Shown here: piece by piece, positions 55,388 through 64,000 of the stretch
How positions within the stretch are numbered: position 1 is the first letter of the stretch
Layout: every line of letters begins with the position of its first letter
Source of the DNA: Aliiglaciecola sp. LCG003
GTDB lineage: Bacteria > Pseudomonadota > Gammaproteobacteria > Enterobacterales > Alteromonadaceae
Reading direction: 5' to 3'
Assembly: GCF_030316135.1 (NCBI RefSeq)
Contig: NZ_CP128185.1
Span: forward strand, 2,728,001 to 2,792,000
Length of the DNA stretch: 64,000 nt
Notes under the pieces: generated by a model
Seen by the model: the letters and a program-made list of their open reading frames with translations, nothing else
Databases searched by the model: none
Told to the model about the DNA's origin: nothing
Translations under genes and position numbers: made by a program

Positions 55388-56782
55388 ATGTCAAAATTAC
55401 AGGCCGACTTATTTTCACAACAAGATAACCAGGAGCTACTCAAACAAGCTGCTGACTTTGCCTATAGCTACACTAAAAATCTTCCCAAGATGCGTTCATT
55501 TCCAAATCAACAAAGCCTGAGTCTGCTTAAAGAATTGAATATCCCCTTACCTGAAGCCAGTGAAGACCCCGCAAAAATTCTTGGCCAACTGAACCACATA
55601 GGCGCACAAAATACCGTGCCCTATTCGGTTGGTCGTTATTTTGGTTTTGTAAATGGTGGTGCGCTGCCTATTGGGCTTGCCGCAAAATGGATGGCTGATG
55701 TCTGGGATCAAAATGCTGGGCTGTATGTGATGTCCCCAATTGCCGCTCAAACCGAGAGCGTCTGTCAACGATGGTTAACTGAGCTTTTTTCATTGCCCCA
55801 CGGTAGTGTCGCAGGTTTAGTGGGTGGCACCTCGGTAGCTACATTATGTGGGCTGGCCGCTGCCCGTTATCGACAACTATCAAAATTAAATTGGGACCTA
55901 ACAGAACGCGGCCTGTTTGGGGCGCCGTCGCTGCGCATCATTGTCGGTACTCAGACTCATGGCACTGTTATTAAAATGCTGAATTTGCTCGGTTTTGGTC
56001 GCCAACAGCTAGAATGGGTCGAATGTGATAAGCAAGGCAGAATGAAGGTAGACCAACTACCTGAACTGGATCAAAGCTGTATATTAATTTTGCAAGCTGG
56101 CAATGTCTGTAGCGGTGCTTTCGATAACTTTAGCCAGCTTATACCCCAAGCGAATGAGGCAGGCTGCTGGGTCCATGTTGATGGTGCCTTTGGCTTATGG
56201 GCCAGCGCATCAAAACAGTTTGACTCACTTACCCAAGGCGTTGAATTAGCCAATTCTTGGTCAGTAGATGGACACAAAACCTTAAATACACCCTACGATT
56301 GCGGGATTATTTTGTGCTCTGATCAAGATGCGCTAACTCACGCCCTTCATCAGCAAGGTTCATATATTCAGGCCAGTGATGAGCGTGATAATATGAACTT
56401 CACACCGGATATGTCACGTCGTGCCCGAGGAATAGAGCTGTGGGCCTGTATGCGATACTTAGGTCGAAAGGGCATAGCCCAATTGGTTGAGCTGTTGCAT
56501 CAGCGGGCAGTCTATATAGCATCACAATTAGCCAAGAACGGCTTTAAAGTGGTAAATGATGTGGTGTTCAATCAGGTAATCATCCAGTGTGAAAACGATG
56601 AGATAACCCAAGCAACATTGAAGGCATTGCAACGCTCCGGTGAGCTCTGGTGCGTTGGAGCTAAGTGGCAAGAGCGAAGCATTATAAGGATTAGTATTTG
56701 TTCCTGGGCAACCACCGTTGATGATATTGACTGTTCGGTGGCTACTTTCATCAAAGCGCATCGCTGCGCCTTGTCCATTTAA
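55388..56782 (+). CDS. PLP-dependent group II decarboxylase family protein
   Basis: 464-residue fold-type I PLP enzyme related to glutamate/tyrosine-type decarboxylases. The family stretch ALPIGLAAKWMADVWDQN, the VHVDGAFGLWA aspartate region and PLP lysine in WSVDGHKTLNTPYDCG are visible. ATG 55388; the open extension to 55317 runs over the asnS terminator and is not used. It is not obviously tied to pqiABC, which begins 14 bp downstream, although it could share a transcript. Substrate unknown; some relatives have become aldolases or lyases. Confidence 0.85.
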   Translation: MSKLQADLFSQQDNQELLKQAADFAYSYTKNLPKMRSFPNQQSLSLLKELNIPLPEASEDPAKILGQLNHIGAQNTVPYSVGRYFGFVNGGALPIGLAAKWMADVWDQNAGLYVMSPIAAQTESVCQRWLTELFSLPHGSVAGLVGGTSVATLCGLAAARYRQLSKLNWDLTERGLFGAPSLRIIVGTQTHGTVIKMLNLLGFGRQQLEWVECDKQGRMKVDQLPELDQSCILILQAGNVCSGAFDNFSQLIPQANEAGCWVHVDGAFGLWASASKQFDSLTQGVELANSWSVDGHKTLNTPYDCGIILCSDQDALTHALHQQGSYIQASDERDNMNFTPDMSRRARGIELWACMRYLGRKGIAQLVELLHQRAVYIASQLAKNGFKVVNDVVFNQVIIQCENDEITQATLKALQRSGELWCVGAKWQERSIIRISICSWATTVDDIDCSVATFIKAHRCALSI

Positions 56783-56796
56783 GTTTCTGGCAGAAC

Positions 56797-57972
56797 ATGA
56801 CTAGCACTCACCATCTCCCAAATAGCAACGTCTATGCTAACAAACACGTTACTATCGTTACCTGCCATGAATGCGATAACAAAGTGGCACTGCCATTTTT
56901 ATCTAATCGGCAAACCGCAACTTGCCCTAGATGTGGCTTTGTATTAACTCGTTTTAACCAGCATTCCGTCCAAAGCATTATTGCCTTTAGTATTGCTGCT
57001 TTGATCTTTTTAGGCTTGTCTTTGCCATTTAACTTTCTGGGTTTCAGTGCCAATGGTCAAGAACAGTCCATCGGTATTATCTCTGGTATCCAAGTTCTTA
57101 TAGAGGAAGGAGATATTGTGCTGGCCATTTTACAAATGCTGTCAATCGTTGTGATACCCGCCATGGTATTAATCGGTATTTTGCTTGTGGTATGCCCATT
57201 ACAACTAGGACTATCATGGCCTTTCTCTAAACGTATCTTAACCTTGGTTTTTAGCATAATCCCATGGAGCATGGCTGAAATATTTCTCATTGGGGTATTG
57301 GTCAGTTTGGTGAAAGTCAGTTCATTGGCGGACATTAGTCTGGGGATGTCTTTCTACGCTTACATTGGGTTTACCCTGTGTTTGATTGCGGCAATATTGT
57401 ATATGGACAAACATCAATTATATTTGGCGGTGGCAAAACGACCCCACCAGCCGGCCAAATTACACAAATCTGAAAGTCTTCAGCGAACATGGGCACTGCT
57501 TTGCACCTCTATTTTGTTTTACATTCCAGCCAATACCCTACCCATCATGCACACTTACCTTTTGGGCACTGATGAACCCAGTACCATTTTAGGGGGAGTT
57601 ATTTTATTATGGCAATCAGGCTCTTACCCAATCGCAATAGTGATTTTCATTGCCAGCGTGATTGTCCCTGTCGGTAAATTACTGATCTTAATCTGGCTCA
57701 ATTACACGGTACAAAAAGGTAAAGATAGTCGACACTCTGAACGGATTTTTTGGTACCGGGTGACGGAGTTTATCGGCAGATGGTCGATGATTGATATATT
57801 TGTAGTCGCAATACTGGTGAGTCTAATTCAGTTAGGCAATACCATGAGTGTTTATCCAGGACCCGCAGCCCTAGCTTTTTGTGGAGTTGTCGTTTTAACT
57901 ATGTTGGCAGCAATGACCTTCGATACACGATTGATATGGACAAATTCGGTGAATAACAATGAACAAAGATGA
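56797..57972 (+). CDS. pqiA: Paraquat-inducible protein A (PqiA)
   Basis: Inner-membrane partner of the MCE protein PqiB, in envelope lipid transport. 391 residues. An N-terminal zinc-ribbon has CHEC and CPRC pairs; two repeats of four helices follow (about 50-190 and 230-380), the second with the family motif FYIPANTLPIMHTYLLG. ATG start. It overlaps pqiB by 14 bp. Confidence 0.93.
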   Translation: MTSTHHLPNSNVYANKHVTIVTCHECDNKVALPFLSNRQTATCPRCGFVLTRFNQHSVQSIIAFSIAALIFLGLSLPFNFLGFSANGQEQSIGIISGIQVLIEEGDIVLAILQMLSIVVIPAMVLIGILLVVCPLQLGLSWPFSKRILTLVFSIIPWSMAEIFLIGVLVSLVKVSSLADISLGMSFYAYIGFTLCLIAAILYMDKHQLYLAVAKRPHQPAKLHKSESLQRTWALLCTSILFYIPANTLPIMHTYLLGTDEPSTILGGVILLWQSGSYPIAIVIFIASVIVPVGKLLILIWLNYTVQKGKDSRHSERIFWYRVTEFIGRWSMIDIFVVAILVSLIQLGNTMSVYPGPAALAFCGVVVLTMLAAMTFDTRLIWTNSVNNNEQR

Positions 57973-59662
57973 CAACAATCAACATGAAGTGCAGCACGCG
58001 ATTGTGTCACAAAGTCGCCGTATCTCTAAAATTTGGCTAATTCCACTGCTCGCTCTATCCATTGGGGTCTGGATGGTATATCACCAGTGGGCCAATCAAG
58101 GACCACTAATCACCATTGAGTTTGTTTCAGCAACCGGCATTGAAGCTGATAAAACCAAAATCAGAACCAAAGATGTTCAAGTTGGTGTAGTAAAAAAAGT
58201 GGCGCTCAAAGCTGATATGAGTGGCGTGCTGGTTACGGCCCGAATTGAGCCAAGCGCAGCGCACTTGTTAAAATCAAACAGTAGCTTTTGGTTAGTTAGA
58301 CCAAGAGTTTCACTCAGCGGAGTTTCAGGCTTAAGCACATTGCTATCAGGCCCTTATATTACCTTAGAGCCCAGTCAAGATGATAATGTGAATGAAAGTG
58401 TTGAGCCCATCACCTCTTATGTCGCCTTGGAAAACCCTCCAGTTACGCCGGCAGGCACACCCGGCCTGCAAATCACTTTAAACAGCAACGCCGAATTCGC
58501 CTTTAAAGAAGGCGATCCCATTGTTTATAAAGGCCTCAAAGTGGGAGAATTTGAAGATATTTATTTCAATGTTGAAGAACGAGTTGTTTACTACAATGCC
58601 TTTATCGAAGCGCCTTACCACAAGCTAATTACTGAAAACACAAAATTTTGGAACACCAGTGGTGTGCGATTCGAGTTGGCTGCCAACGGTATCGAAGTGC
58701 AAACCGGCAGCTTGGAAACTATGCTAACAAATGGCGTAACCTTTGGTATTCCTCAAGGAATGCCCGCAGGAGATGTGATCACCAAACGCGCCTACTTTGA
58801 TATATATCGTGATTATGATACCGCTGTAAACGAGCGGTATAAATTAGGCGTGAATTTTATTATCTTAATCAAGGACACCATACGGGGTCTAACCGTAGGA
58901 GCACCGGTTGAATATCGAGGCCTTGAAATCGGTAAAGTATTAGAGATTAATTTACCCGGTGTGGCCAACGAAGAATTTTTAGATGAAGGCTATGCGATTC
59001 CCATTTTGATCACTATTCAGCCCAGCCGCGTCCAGCAACCAGATAACCGTCAGGGTGCAGTATTCGTAAAATCCCAAATTTTAAGATGGGTCGATCAAGG
59101 ACTTAGAGCGTCATTGAAAATTGGCAATATTATCACCGGTGGTCTCTATGTTGATCTGCAGCACTACGAAGATCTGGATCAACATACGCCGCAGACATTC
59201 TTAGGCTATAACGTGATACCCACCACCAGTGGTGAGTTTGCGCAAATTACCCAAAAAGTCAGTGATGTATTGGACAACATCAACACGATTCCCTTTGCAG
59301 AGCTTTCTACTCGTGCCAGTACTTTGCTGGCAACACTTAATCAAACCGGTCAAAGCATTGAGCAAACGGCTGGCTCGTTAAACCAAGTCTTAAGGGATGT
59401 GACAGATCAATCAACCAGTGATCATTTAAATGACACCTTGATTAGTCTAGATGGACTCCTCAAAGATTATTCTCAAGGATCAGACAGCAATGATGAACTT
59501 ATCTCCACCATGCAAAAATTTCAGTTAACCTTGGATCAACTCGCGCCCCTTTTACAGCAACTTAACCAGACCCCAAATAGCTTAATCTTTGCCGATGGCA
59601 CGCAACCGGTGATTGAACCTAGAGCAAAAAACACTGGTAACAAGGATGGCAATAATGAATAA
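57959..59662 (+). CDS. pqiB: MCE-domain protein PqiB
   Basis: 567 residues. One N-terminal membrane helix (about 25-42) anchors three MCE domains (about 45-135, 160-255 and 285-395), which in E. coli stack as hexamers into a periplasm-spanning channel. A long helical C-terminus follows. The ATG lies within pqiA's end, so the two are coupled; it overlaps pqiC by 8 bp. Confidence 0.95.
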   Translation: MNKDDNNQHEVQHAIVSQSRRISKIWLIPLLALSIGVWMVYHQWANQGPLITIEFVSATGIEADKTKIRTKDVQVGVVKKVALKADMSGVLVTARIEPSAAHLLKSNSSFWLVRPRVSLSGVSGLSTLLSGPYITLEPSQDDNVNESVEPITSYVALENPPVTPAGTPGLQITLNSNAEFAFKEGDPIVYKGLKVGEFEDIYFNVEERVVYYNAFIEAPYHKLITENTKFWNTSGVRFELAANGIEVQTGSLETMLTNGVTFGIPQGMPAGDVITKRAYFDIYRDYDTAVNERYKLGVNFIILIKDTIRGLTVGAPVEYRGLEIGKVLEINLPGVANEEFLDEGYAIPILITIQPSRVQQPDNRQGAVFVKSQILRWVDQGLRASLKIGNIITGGLYVDLQHYEDLDQHTPQTFLGYNVIPTTSGEFAQITQKVSDVLDNINTIPFAELSTRASTLLATLNQTGQSIEQTAGSLNQVLRDVTDQSTSDHLNDTLISLDGLLKDYSQGSDSNDELISTMQKFQLTLDQLAPLLQQLNQTPNSLIFADGTQPVIEPRAKNTGNKDGNNE

Positions 59663-60269
59663 ATTACTGTTGTGTTCAATAATAATGTTATTGGCGGCCT
59701 GCTCTAGCAGTCCAGTTCAGAACATTAACTATTATTTACTAAGCGATACTAGCGCGCTGGCAGCAGAGAACCGGCGTGACCCAGCTAAACCCATTGTAGT
59801 ATTAAAGCAGGTACGTTTATCTGGCTATTTAGACAGAGCAAATTTGGCCATGCAATTAAAAGATCACCAGCTATATTATTCCAAACAAGACTTTTGGGCT
59901 GAGCCGTTACAACTGGGTATTCAAAAGGCCCTGTTAGCAGATATGAGTTCGGCAGCCAGCCCAATTGAGTTGGTCTCTGCCGCATCTCCGCTAGCACGTC
60001 AAAGTCATAGCCAGTTGAGTATTCAAATTGATCACTTTATCTCTACTTATCAGTCGCAAGTTTTGATATCCGGACAATACTGGTTACAAACCACGGCACA
60101 AGAAGAGCAGCAAAGCCGCGTAGAAGTGAGAGCGTTTAAATTTGTGGCTGAACTGCACCAAGACGGCTATGCTCATTCTGTCAGTCAATTACGGGCGCTG
60201 GTAACTCAGATGAGTCAGCAAGTCTCAGAAACCTCAAAGGCGATGATTGAAAATGGTGTTAAACTTTAA
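59655..60269 (+). CDS. pqiC: Outer-membrane lipoprotein PqiC
   Basis: 204-residue lipoprotein (ABC-type auxiliary/DUF330 family) of the PqiABC system. Signal peptide with lipobox LLAAC. AAGGA lies 8-9 bases before ATG 59655. It sits at the outer membrane and receives the PqiB tube. Its end overlaps the following GGDEF gene. Confidence 0.92.
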   Translation: MNKLLLCSIIMLLAACSSSPVQNINYYLLSDTSALAAENRRDPAKPIVVLKQVRLSGYLDRANLAMQLKDHQLYYSKQDFWAEPLQLGIQKALLADMSSAASPIELVSAASPLARQSHSQLSIQIDHFISTYQSQVLISGQYWLQTTAQEEQQSRVEVRAFKFVAELHQDGYAHSVSQLRALVTQMSQQVSETSKAMIENGVKL

Positions 60270-61368
60270 TAATTTGCTGAAAAATCATCTGCATTCAGGT
60301 AACAATACCAGTCAAACTTACGAGGTAAACCAGCAAATTTTCGTGGTGAATCTATTTTCCCTAATCGGGCTAATAGTCACTTTTATCCTATCAATGAGTG
60401 CCCTATATCGAGACGAAAAGGTGTTAAGTAGCTTGCTGCTTGTCGCCGCTATCGTGTTCTTAATCGCTCACCAAATTCATCGTATTAAAAGCATAACGCA
60501 CCCTTACATTGTTTCACGCAGAATTATTCACTATTGCCTGTTAGCCCTGATGATTTCGGTAGTTTACACCGGTGGTTATGCCAATACTGGCCCATTGTGG
60601 ATATATATAGTGCCACCTTTTGCATTTTTCTTCGCGGGTCTTAAAAAAGGATTGGTTAATATTGGGGTTTTCATCAGTATTATCAGTATTATGCTGTTTT
60701 TCCCAAATGAATTGCTGCTGCAAGCTAGTTACAGCTACGAATTTAAATCCCGCTTAATATATTCATTCTTAACGGTCACGTTTTTATTCGGCGTGTATGA
60801 ATACACCCGGCATAGATCATTCGAAATGATGCAACAATTAAGTGATAGATTTGAACAACAGGCCATGCATGATCCACTTACACTGCTGCCAAATCGCCGG
60901 GCTATGCGCGAATATTTGGACTATGAGTTCAACCGTGCACAACGAAGCAAAGTGGATATGTCGGTGCTGTTATGTGATATCGACCATTTTAAAGCCATCA
61001 ACGATAATTTCGGTCATGACGGCGGCGACAGTGTTTTACAACAGCTAGCCAATTTATTTACTCAGACATTGCGAAAACAAGATAAGATTGCCCGTTGGGG
61101 AGGCGAAGAGTTTCTATTGTTGCTCCCGGAAACCAATGCCCATGACGCCTTCACCTTAGCAGAGAAAATCCGTTTAAAAGTAGCAGATAGCGTGTTTATA
61201 CATGACGGCAAAGAGATAACTATGACCCTTAGCATTGGTGTGAATGAGGTCACGCCAAACACCTCAATTGATAAAGCAATCGGTCTGGCGGATCACTTTT
61301 TATACCAAGCCAAAGAAGGTGGCAGAAACCGTACTATGCCCTCAAGAGACAAGTTAGCATCTCATTAA
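60253..61368 (+). CDS. Membrane diguanylate cyclase (GGDEF)
   Basis: 371 residues. Six hydrophobic segments (about 33-170) form a membrane sensor, followed by a GGDEF domain that makes cyclic di-GMP: DPLTLLPNRRAM, CDIDHFKAINDNFGHDGGD and active site RWGGEEF. An inhibitory-site RxxD (RKQD) lies five residues before GGEEF, so product inhibition is likely. No EAL domain. The start is ATG 60253 (TTG 60247 is possible); both lie inside pqiC, giving a 17-bp overlap and probable translational coupling. Confidence 0.92.
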   Translation: MVLNFNNLLKNHLHSGNNTSQTYEVNQQIFVVNLFSLIGLIVTFILSMSALYRDEKVLSSLLLVAAIVFLIAHQIHRIKSITHPYIVSRRIIHYCLLALMISVVYTGGYANTGPLWIYIVPPFAFFFAGLKKGLVNIGVFISIISIMLFFPNELLLQASYSYEFKSRLIYSFLTVTFLFGVYEYTRHRSFEMMQQLSDRFEQQAMHDPLTLLPNRRAMREYLDYEFNRAQRSKVDMSVLLCDIDHFKAINDNFGHDGGDSVLQQLANLFTQTLRKQDKIARWGGEEFLLLLPETNAHDAFTLAEKIRLKVADSVFIHDGKEITMTLSIGVNEVTPNTSIDKAIGLADHFLYQAKEGGRNRTMPSRDKLASH

Positions 61369-61395
61369 AATAGCAACCAGCAGGTTTTGCTATTT
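61368..61395 (+). terminator. Hairpin after the GGDEF gene
   Basis: AAATAGCAACC pairs with GGTTTTGCTATTT with a two-base bulge and AGCA loop. It lies directly after the GGDEF stop. The T tract is weak. Confidence 0.4.
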
Positions 61396-61483
61396 GAAGA
61401 TGCTAAAAACGTAAAGTAGTTTTCAAACCTCAATGAAAAGGGTTTTAACGTTAGAGTTCCACTGTAAAAAAGCGCCGACAACC

Positions 61484-63028
61484 TTACCCTTTGGTGAGTA
61501 AATCATAGAACTTCAAGGTCACTCCGTTGGTCCAACCAAATCCATGTTGCACTTCATATTCGCCACCTTGGGCCAATTGCGCAGCACTTATCACATCGTA
61601 TTTTTCCATCAAATTACCATGTTGTTGAAAATGATTTTCCACCGTATTCAGCCATCTTTGCATAATCAACTCAGCCAGATTAGTGTTGGCATAATTACGC
61701 GCAGCTTGCACGGTAAACCAGTGTAGTGGTGCCCAGCCATTGGGGGAGTCCCACTGCTGAGAGGTGTGCTCAGTAGTTGTGATCAGTCCACCAGTGCAGA
61801 CAAAATCGTGTGCAATGCATTGCAGAACCGACTCGGCTTGAGCGTCGTTGGCCATTTCCACAAATAAAGGGACTGCTGCGGCCAGTGATTTCACCGTGGT
61901 TTGCTGCGCGGCGACGAAATTGTAGTCATAATAAAATTGCCGTTGAGTATCCCACAAATAATAATCTATCGCCTGTTTACGTTTATCAGCATTTTCACTA
62001 AATTCAATTGCCCTAGCATGCTGACCTAGCAAGGTGTGATATTTCGCCAGTAATTTTTCAACTTTCCACAACAGTGCATTCAAATCAACGGGGATAATAT
62101 GGGTAGTTTGAATCGAGGATAAATTATTGTGCTCAGCCAACCAGCGTGAACTAAAGTCCCATCCCGACTCACAAGCGGCTCGTATATTTCGATAATAATC
62201 ATTCCGCTGGGACGCCTCTAGGGCACTGGCAGCCTCCATATCTTCTCGATAAGATTCAGGTCGAGGCGTAGCGCTATCATCCCAATAGCGGTTCAACACC
62301 TGTGAGTTTGGCATGCGAACTACCCGACGCTTAGCGCAATCCGACACCGACAAATTTTGGGCCCCATCCATCCAGAAGCGATATTCGGTTTCTAAGCCCG
62401 CAACAGTAGCAGCGATGAAATTCAGCTTTTCTTGCTCATCTGTCTGCGCTTCAACGATAAGGTCAATCATTAATCCTAGTACTGGAGGCTGAGAGCGTGA
62501 GCGGTAGTAGTTGCGATTGCCATTTGGAATACACCCCACTTGTTGTTGTAATTCAATGAAATTGTAAATCATTGATTTAACCAAGGCTTCTCGCCCTGAA
62601 ATCATCAGTCCCAAGGCGGTGAAATAGCTATCCCAATAATAAATTTCACGAAACCGTCCTCCAGGCACTAAATAGCCATGCTGCAAAGGGATCAGAGAAT
62701 CATTTTGTGGATGGTCGGGTTGTCTGGCTAGTTTATCCCACAAGGCTTCTATTTGTGAGCGCACATCTTGGCTTATCACATCCCTTAACTCCAACGGCTG
62801 GGGCAAATCAAAATGTGCATTTACGAAACTGCGAAGATTAAAATCGCTAGCAGATACTTGCTGGTCGTAGTGCTGAGTCACCTTGGCATAATCGCACTTA
62901 GGTAATGCATCAGCAAAGGCTTTGCTATCGTCGAAAAGCCCCGCCATTTGTACAGCGTGAAACAACTCACTGTCCAAAAAGGCTAGATTGTCTTGCACAT
63001 CATATTTAGGGTGTTGGGAGTACGTCAT
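61484..63028 (-). CDS. treF: Cytoplasmic trehalase (GH37)
   Basis: Hydrolyses trehalose to two glucose. The 514-residue protein has trehalase signature 1, PGGRFREIYYWDSY, at 122-135 and signature 2, QWDSPNGWAP, near 425. There is no signal peptide, so it is the cytoplasmic TreF type rather than periplasmic TreA. ATG start. It follows the MFS gene by 17 bp, so import and cleavage are probably co-transcribed. Confidence 0.93.
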   Translation of the reverse strand: MTYSQHPKYDVQDNLAFLDSELFHAVQMAGLFDDSKAFADALPKCDYAKVTQHYDQQVSASDFNLRSFVNAHFDLPQPLELRDVISQDVRSQIEALWDKLARQPDHPQNDSLIPLQHGYLVPGGRFREIYYWDSYFTALGLMISGREALVKSMIYNFIELQQQVGCIPNGNRNYYRSRSQPPVLGLMIDLIVEAQTDEQEKLNFIAATVAGLETEYRFWMDGAQNLSVSDCAKRRVVRMPNSQVLNRYWDDSATPRPESYREDMEAASALEASQRNDYYRNIRAACESGWDFSSRWLAEHNNLSSIQTTHIIPVDLNALLWKVEKLLAKYHTLLGQHARAIEFSENADKRKQAIDYYLWDTQRQFYYDYNFVAAQQTTVKSLAAAVPLFVEMANDAQAESVLQCIAHDFVCTGGLITTTEHTSQQWDSPNGWAPLHWFTVQAARNYANTNLAELIMQRWLNTVENHFQQHGNLMEKYDVISAAQLAQGGEYEVQHGFGWTNGVTLKFYDLLTKG

Positions 63029-63045
63029 TTTGCTGATCTCAAAAA

Positions 63046-64000
63046 CTATGTAGGCGACGGGGTAGTCTTACGTCGGAAAAAATAAAGGCTCAAAGCAATA
63101 CCCAGCATAGGTATAAGCGCGCTATAAAATGCATTTTGACCACCAAAAATGTCAAAGATGTAACCGGTGAGAATAGAGCCTGTTGTGCCTCCTAGCGCAG
63201 AGAAAACTACAATAAGCCCTGTCATAGCGGCATGGTGGGATTTATTTAGGGAACTTAACATAACTGAATTTAAAATGGGGTATATGGGCGCCATTAATAA
63301 GCCAATCAAAGGTAAAATATATGCAGCCAAAGGGGCATCCCAGATACTATCAACGCCAGCGGGAACTAAGTCTTTAGTTAAGGGTAGGATCAACAGCATC
63401 AAAATCGCCATGCCAAGCAAACACACATTCAAAAAACCATACCAGTTGAATACCCGCAGAACCTGACCGGCGAGCAGGCGTCCAACGGCAATAGATGCTG
63501 CAAATAAACTAGTAACTTGAATACTGATATTCACCGGTAAGTGAAGTATTTCGTTGTTAAAGGTAGGCAGCCAAGTACCTATGCCCTGCTCGACCAACAC
63601 ATATAAAAAGATCGACAGCACAAAAATAAGCACCAAAGGCTTATAGGCCAGTTTGATCATCTGCAGAAAGTCATCTTTTAATTTTACGCTTTGGCTACTT
63701 TTTTGCGGTTTTTCTATCGGTGCAAAAAAAGTGAAAATAATGGTAATACCAATTAAGAACGCCAAAAAGAAATATACATTCAGCCATTGTGCCGAATCGC
63801 TTGGTTGCTCGCCGATAAAGCTGCTAAACACCCAATAACCGGATAAAACACCCAGCATGAAGATCCCTTCAATGGTATTGAGTAACGACGCATGGCCCTT
63901 TGCATCATGGCTTAACTGGCCAATAATTGAATAAACCGACACTTTAACCAAAGCAAAAGAGGTCCCGATACAAGCAAACAGCACTTGGATCATTACAAAT
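63046..64000 (-). CDS. MFS transporter, partial (N-terminus beyond window)
   Basis: C-terminal ~317 residues of a major facilitator with about nine hydrophobic segments visible and a stop at 63046-63048. The frame stays open to the window end, and the sequence at the edge is an internal membrane segment, so the start is missing. QGIGTWLPTFNNEIL resembles sugar transporters of the FHS/FucP-like type. Location directly before treF points to trehalose or another disaccharide as substrate. Confidence 0.75.
   Translation of the reverse strand, partial: FVMIQVLFACIGTSFALVKVSVYSIIGQLSHDAKGHASLLNTIEGIFMLGVLSGYWVFSSFIGEQPSDSAQWLNVYFFLAFLIGITIIFTFFAPIEKPQKSSQSVKLKDDFLQMIKLAYKPLVLIFVLSIFLYVLVEQGIGTWLPTFNNEILHLPVNISIQVTSLFAASIAVGRLLAGQVLRVFNWYGFLNVCLLGMAILMLLILPLTKDLVPAGVDSIWDAPLAAYILPLIGLLMAPIYPILNSVMLSSLNKSHHAAMTGLIVVFSALGGTTGSILTGYIFDIFGGQNAFYSALIPMLGIALSLYFFRRKTTPSPT

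Noticed and set aside
1-64000. CRISPR array, prophage or integrative element
   Set aside because: I saw no regularly spaced repeats, no phage structural genes and no integrase; the only mobile element found is the IS at 39.7-41.2 kb.

Overview
This window is chromosomal DNA from a marine gammaproteobacterium, most likely Alteromonadales of the Glaciecola/Paraglaciecola type. That placement is an inference from protein character and gene order, not a database result. Much of the order is classical enterobacterial/gammaproteobacterial synteny: tRNA cluster then ubiF | miaB-phoH-ybeY-corC-lnt; carB-carA-dapB; dnaJ-dnaK-grpE; nadK-recN-bamE; bioA | bioB-bioF-bioC-bioD; pqiABC. The window opens inside the 3' end of a probable secreted serine protease and closes inside an MFS transporter, so both edge genes are partial.

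Layout. 0-1.5 kb: protease tail with a strong terminator, then a stringent-type promoter and four tRNAs (Met, Leu, and two identical Gln). 1.5-10.6 kb: sodium:alanine symporter, ubiF, the miaB-to-lnt operon (lnt appears to start at CTG), greA. 10.7-16.2 kb: carBA with an attenuator-like leader, and dapB. 16.3-19.7 kb: two bacterial-PH-domain membrane proteins, cytochrome b561 and cytochrome c'. 19.8-23.8 kb: the grpE-dnaK-dnaJ heat-shock operon with a near-consensus sigma-32 promoter in front of grpE and a second candidate before dnaK.

24.0-35.1 kb is the accessory centre of the window. In E. coli grpE and nadK are divergent neighbours; here about 11 kb sits between them. It holds an SSS-transporter/histidine-kinase fusion with a LuxR-type regulator (CrbS/CrbR-like), a TonB-dependent receptor, and a divergent four-gene operon: a GntP-family permease, a secreted MetX-fold hydrolase, a secreted short polyhydroxyalkanoate depolymerase with catalytic residues in type-2 order, and 3-hydroxybutyrate dehydrogenase. 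Together these look like a polyester (PHB/3-hydroxybutyrate oligomer) utilisation locus with its own outer-membrane import, periplasmic hydrolysis, inner-membrane uptake and oxidation, plus palindromic operator candidates in the shared promoter region.

35-45 kb: nadK, SOS-controlled recN (two LexA boxes), bamE, an unknown membrane protein apparently broken at an A9 tract, an IS110-family (IS1111-group) element with 13-bp inverted repeats and a structured 3' non-coding region suited to a guide RNA, a periplasmic binding protein, the ABC-F protein YbiT, a NYN-domain protein and SOS-controlled yebG. 45-53.6 kb: class II DAHP synthase, a low-molecular-weight phosphatase, peptidase E and the biotin cluster with a BirA operator. 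53.8-64 kb: asnS, a PLP decarboxylase, pqiABC translationally coupled to a diguanylate cyclase, and an MFS-trehalase pair.
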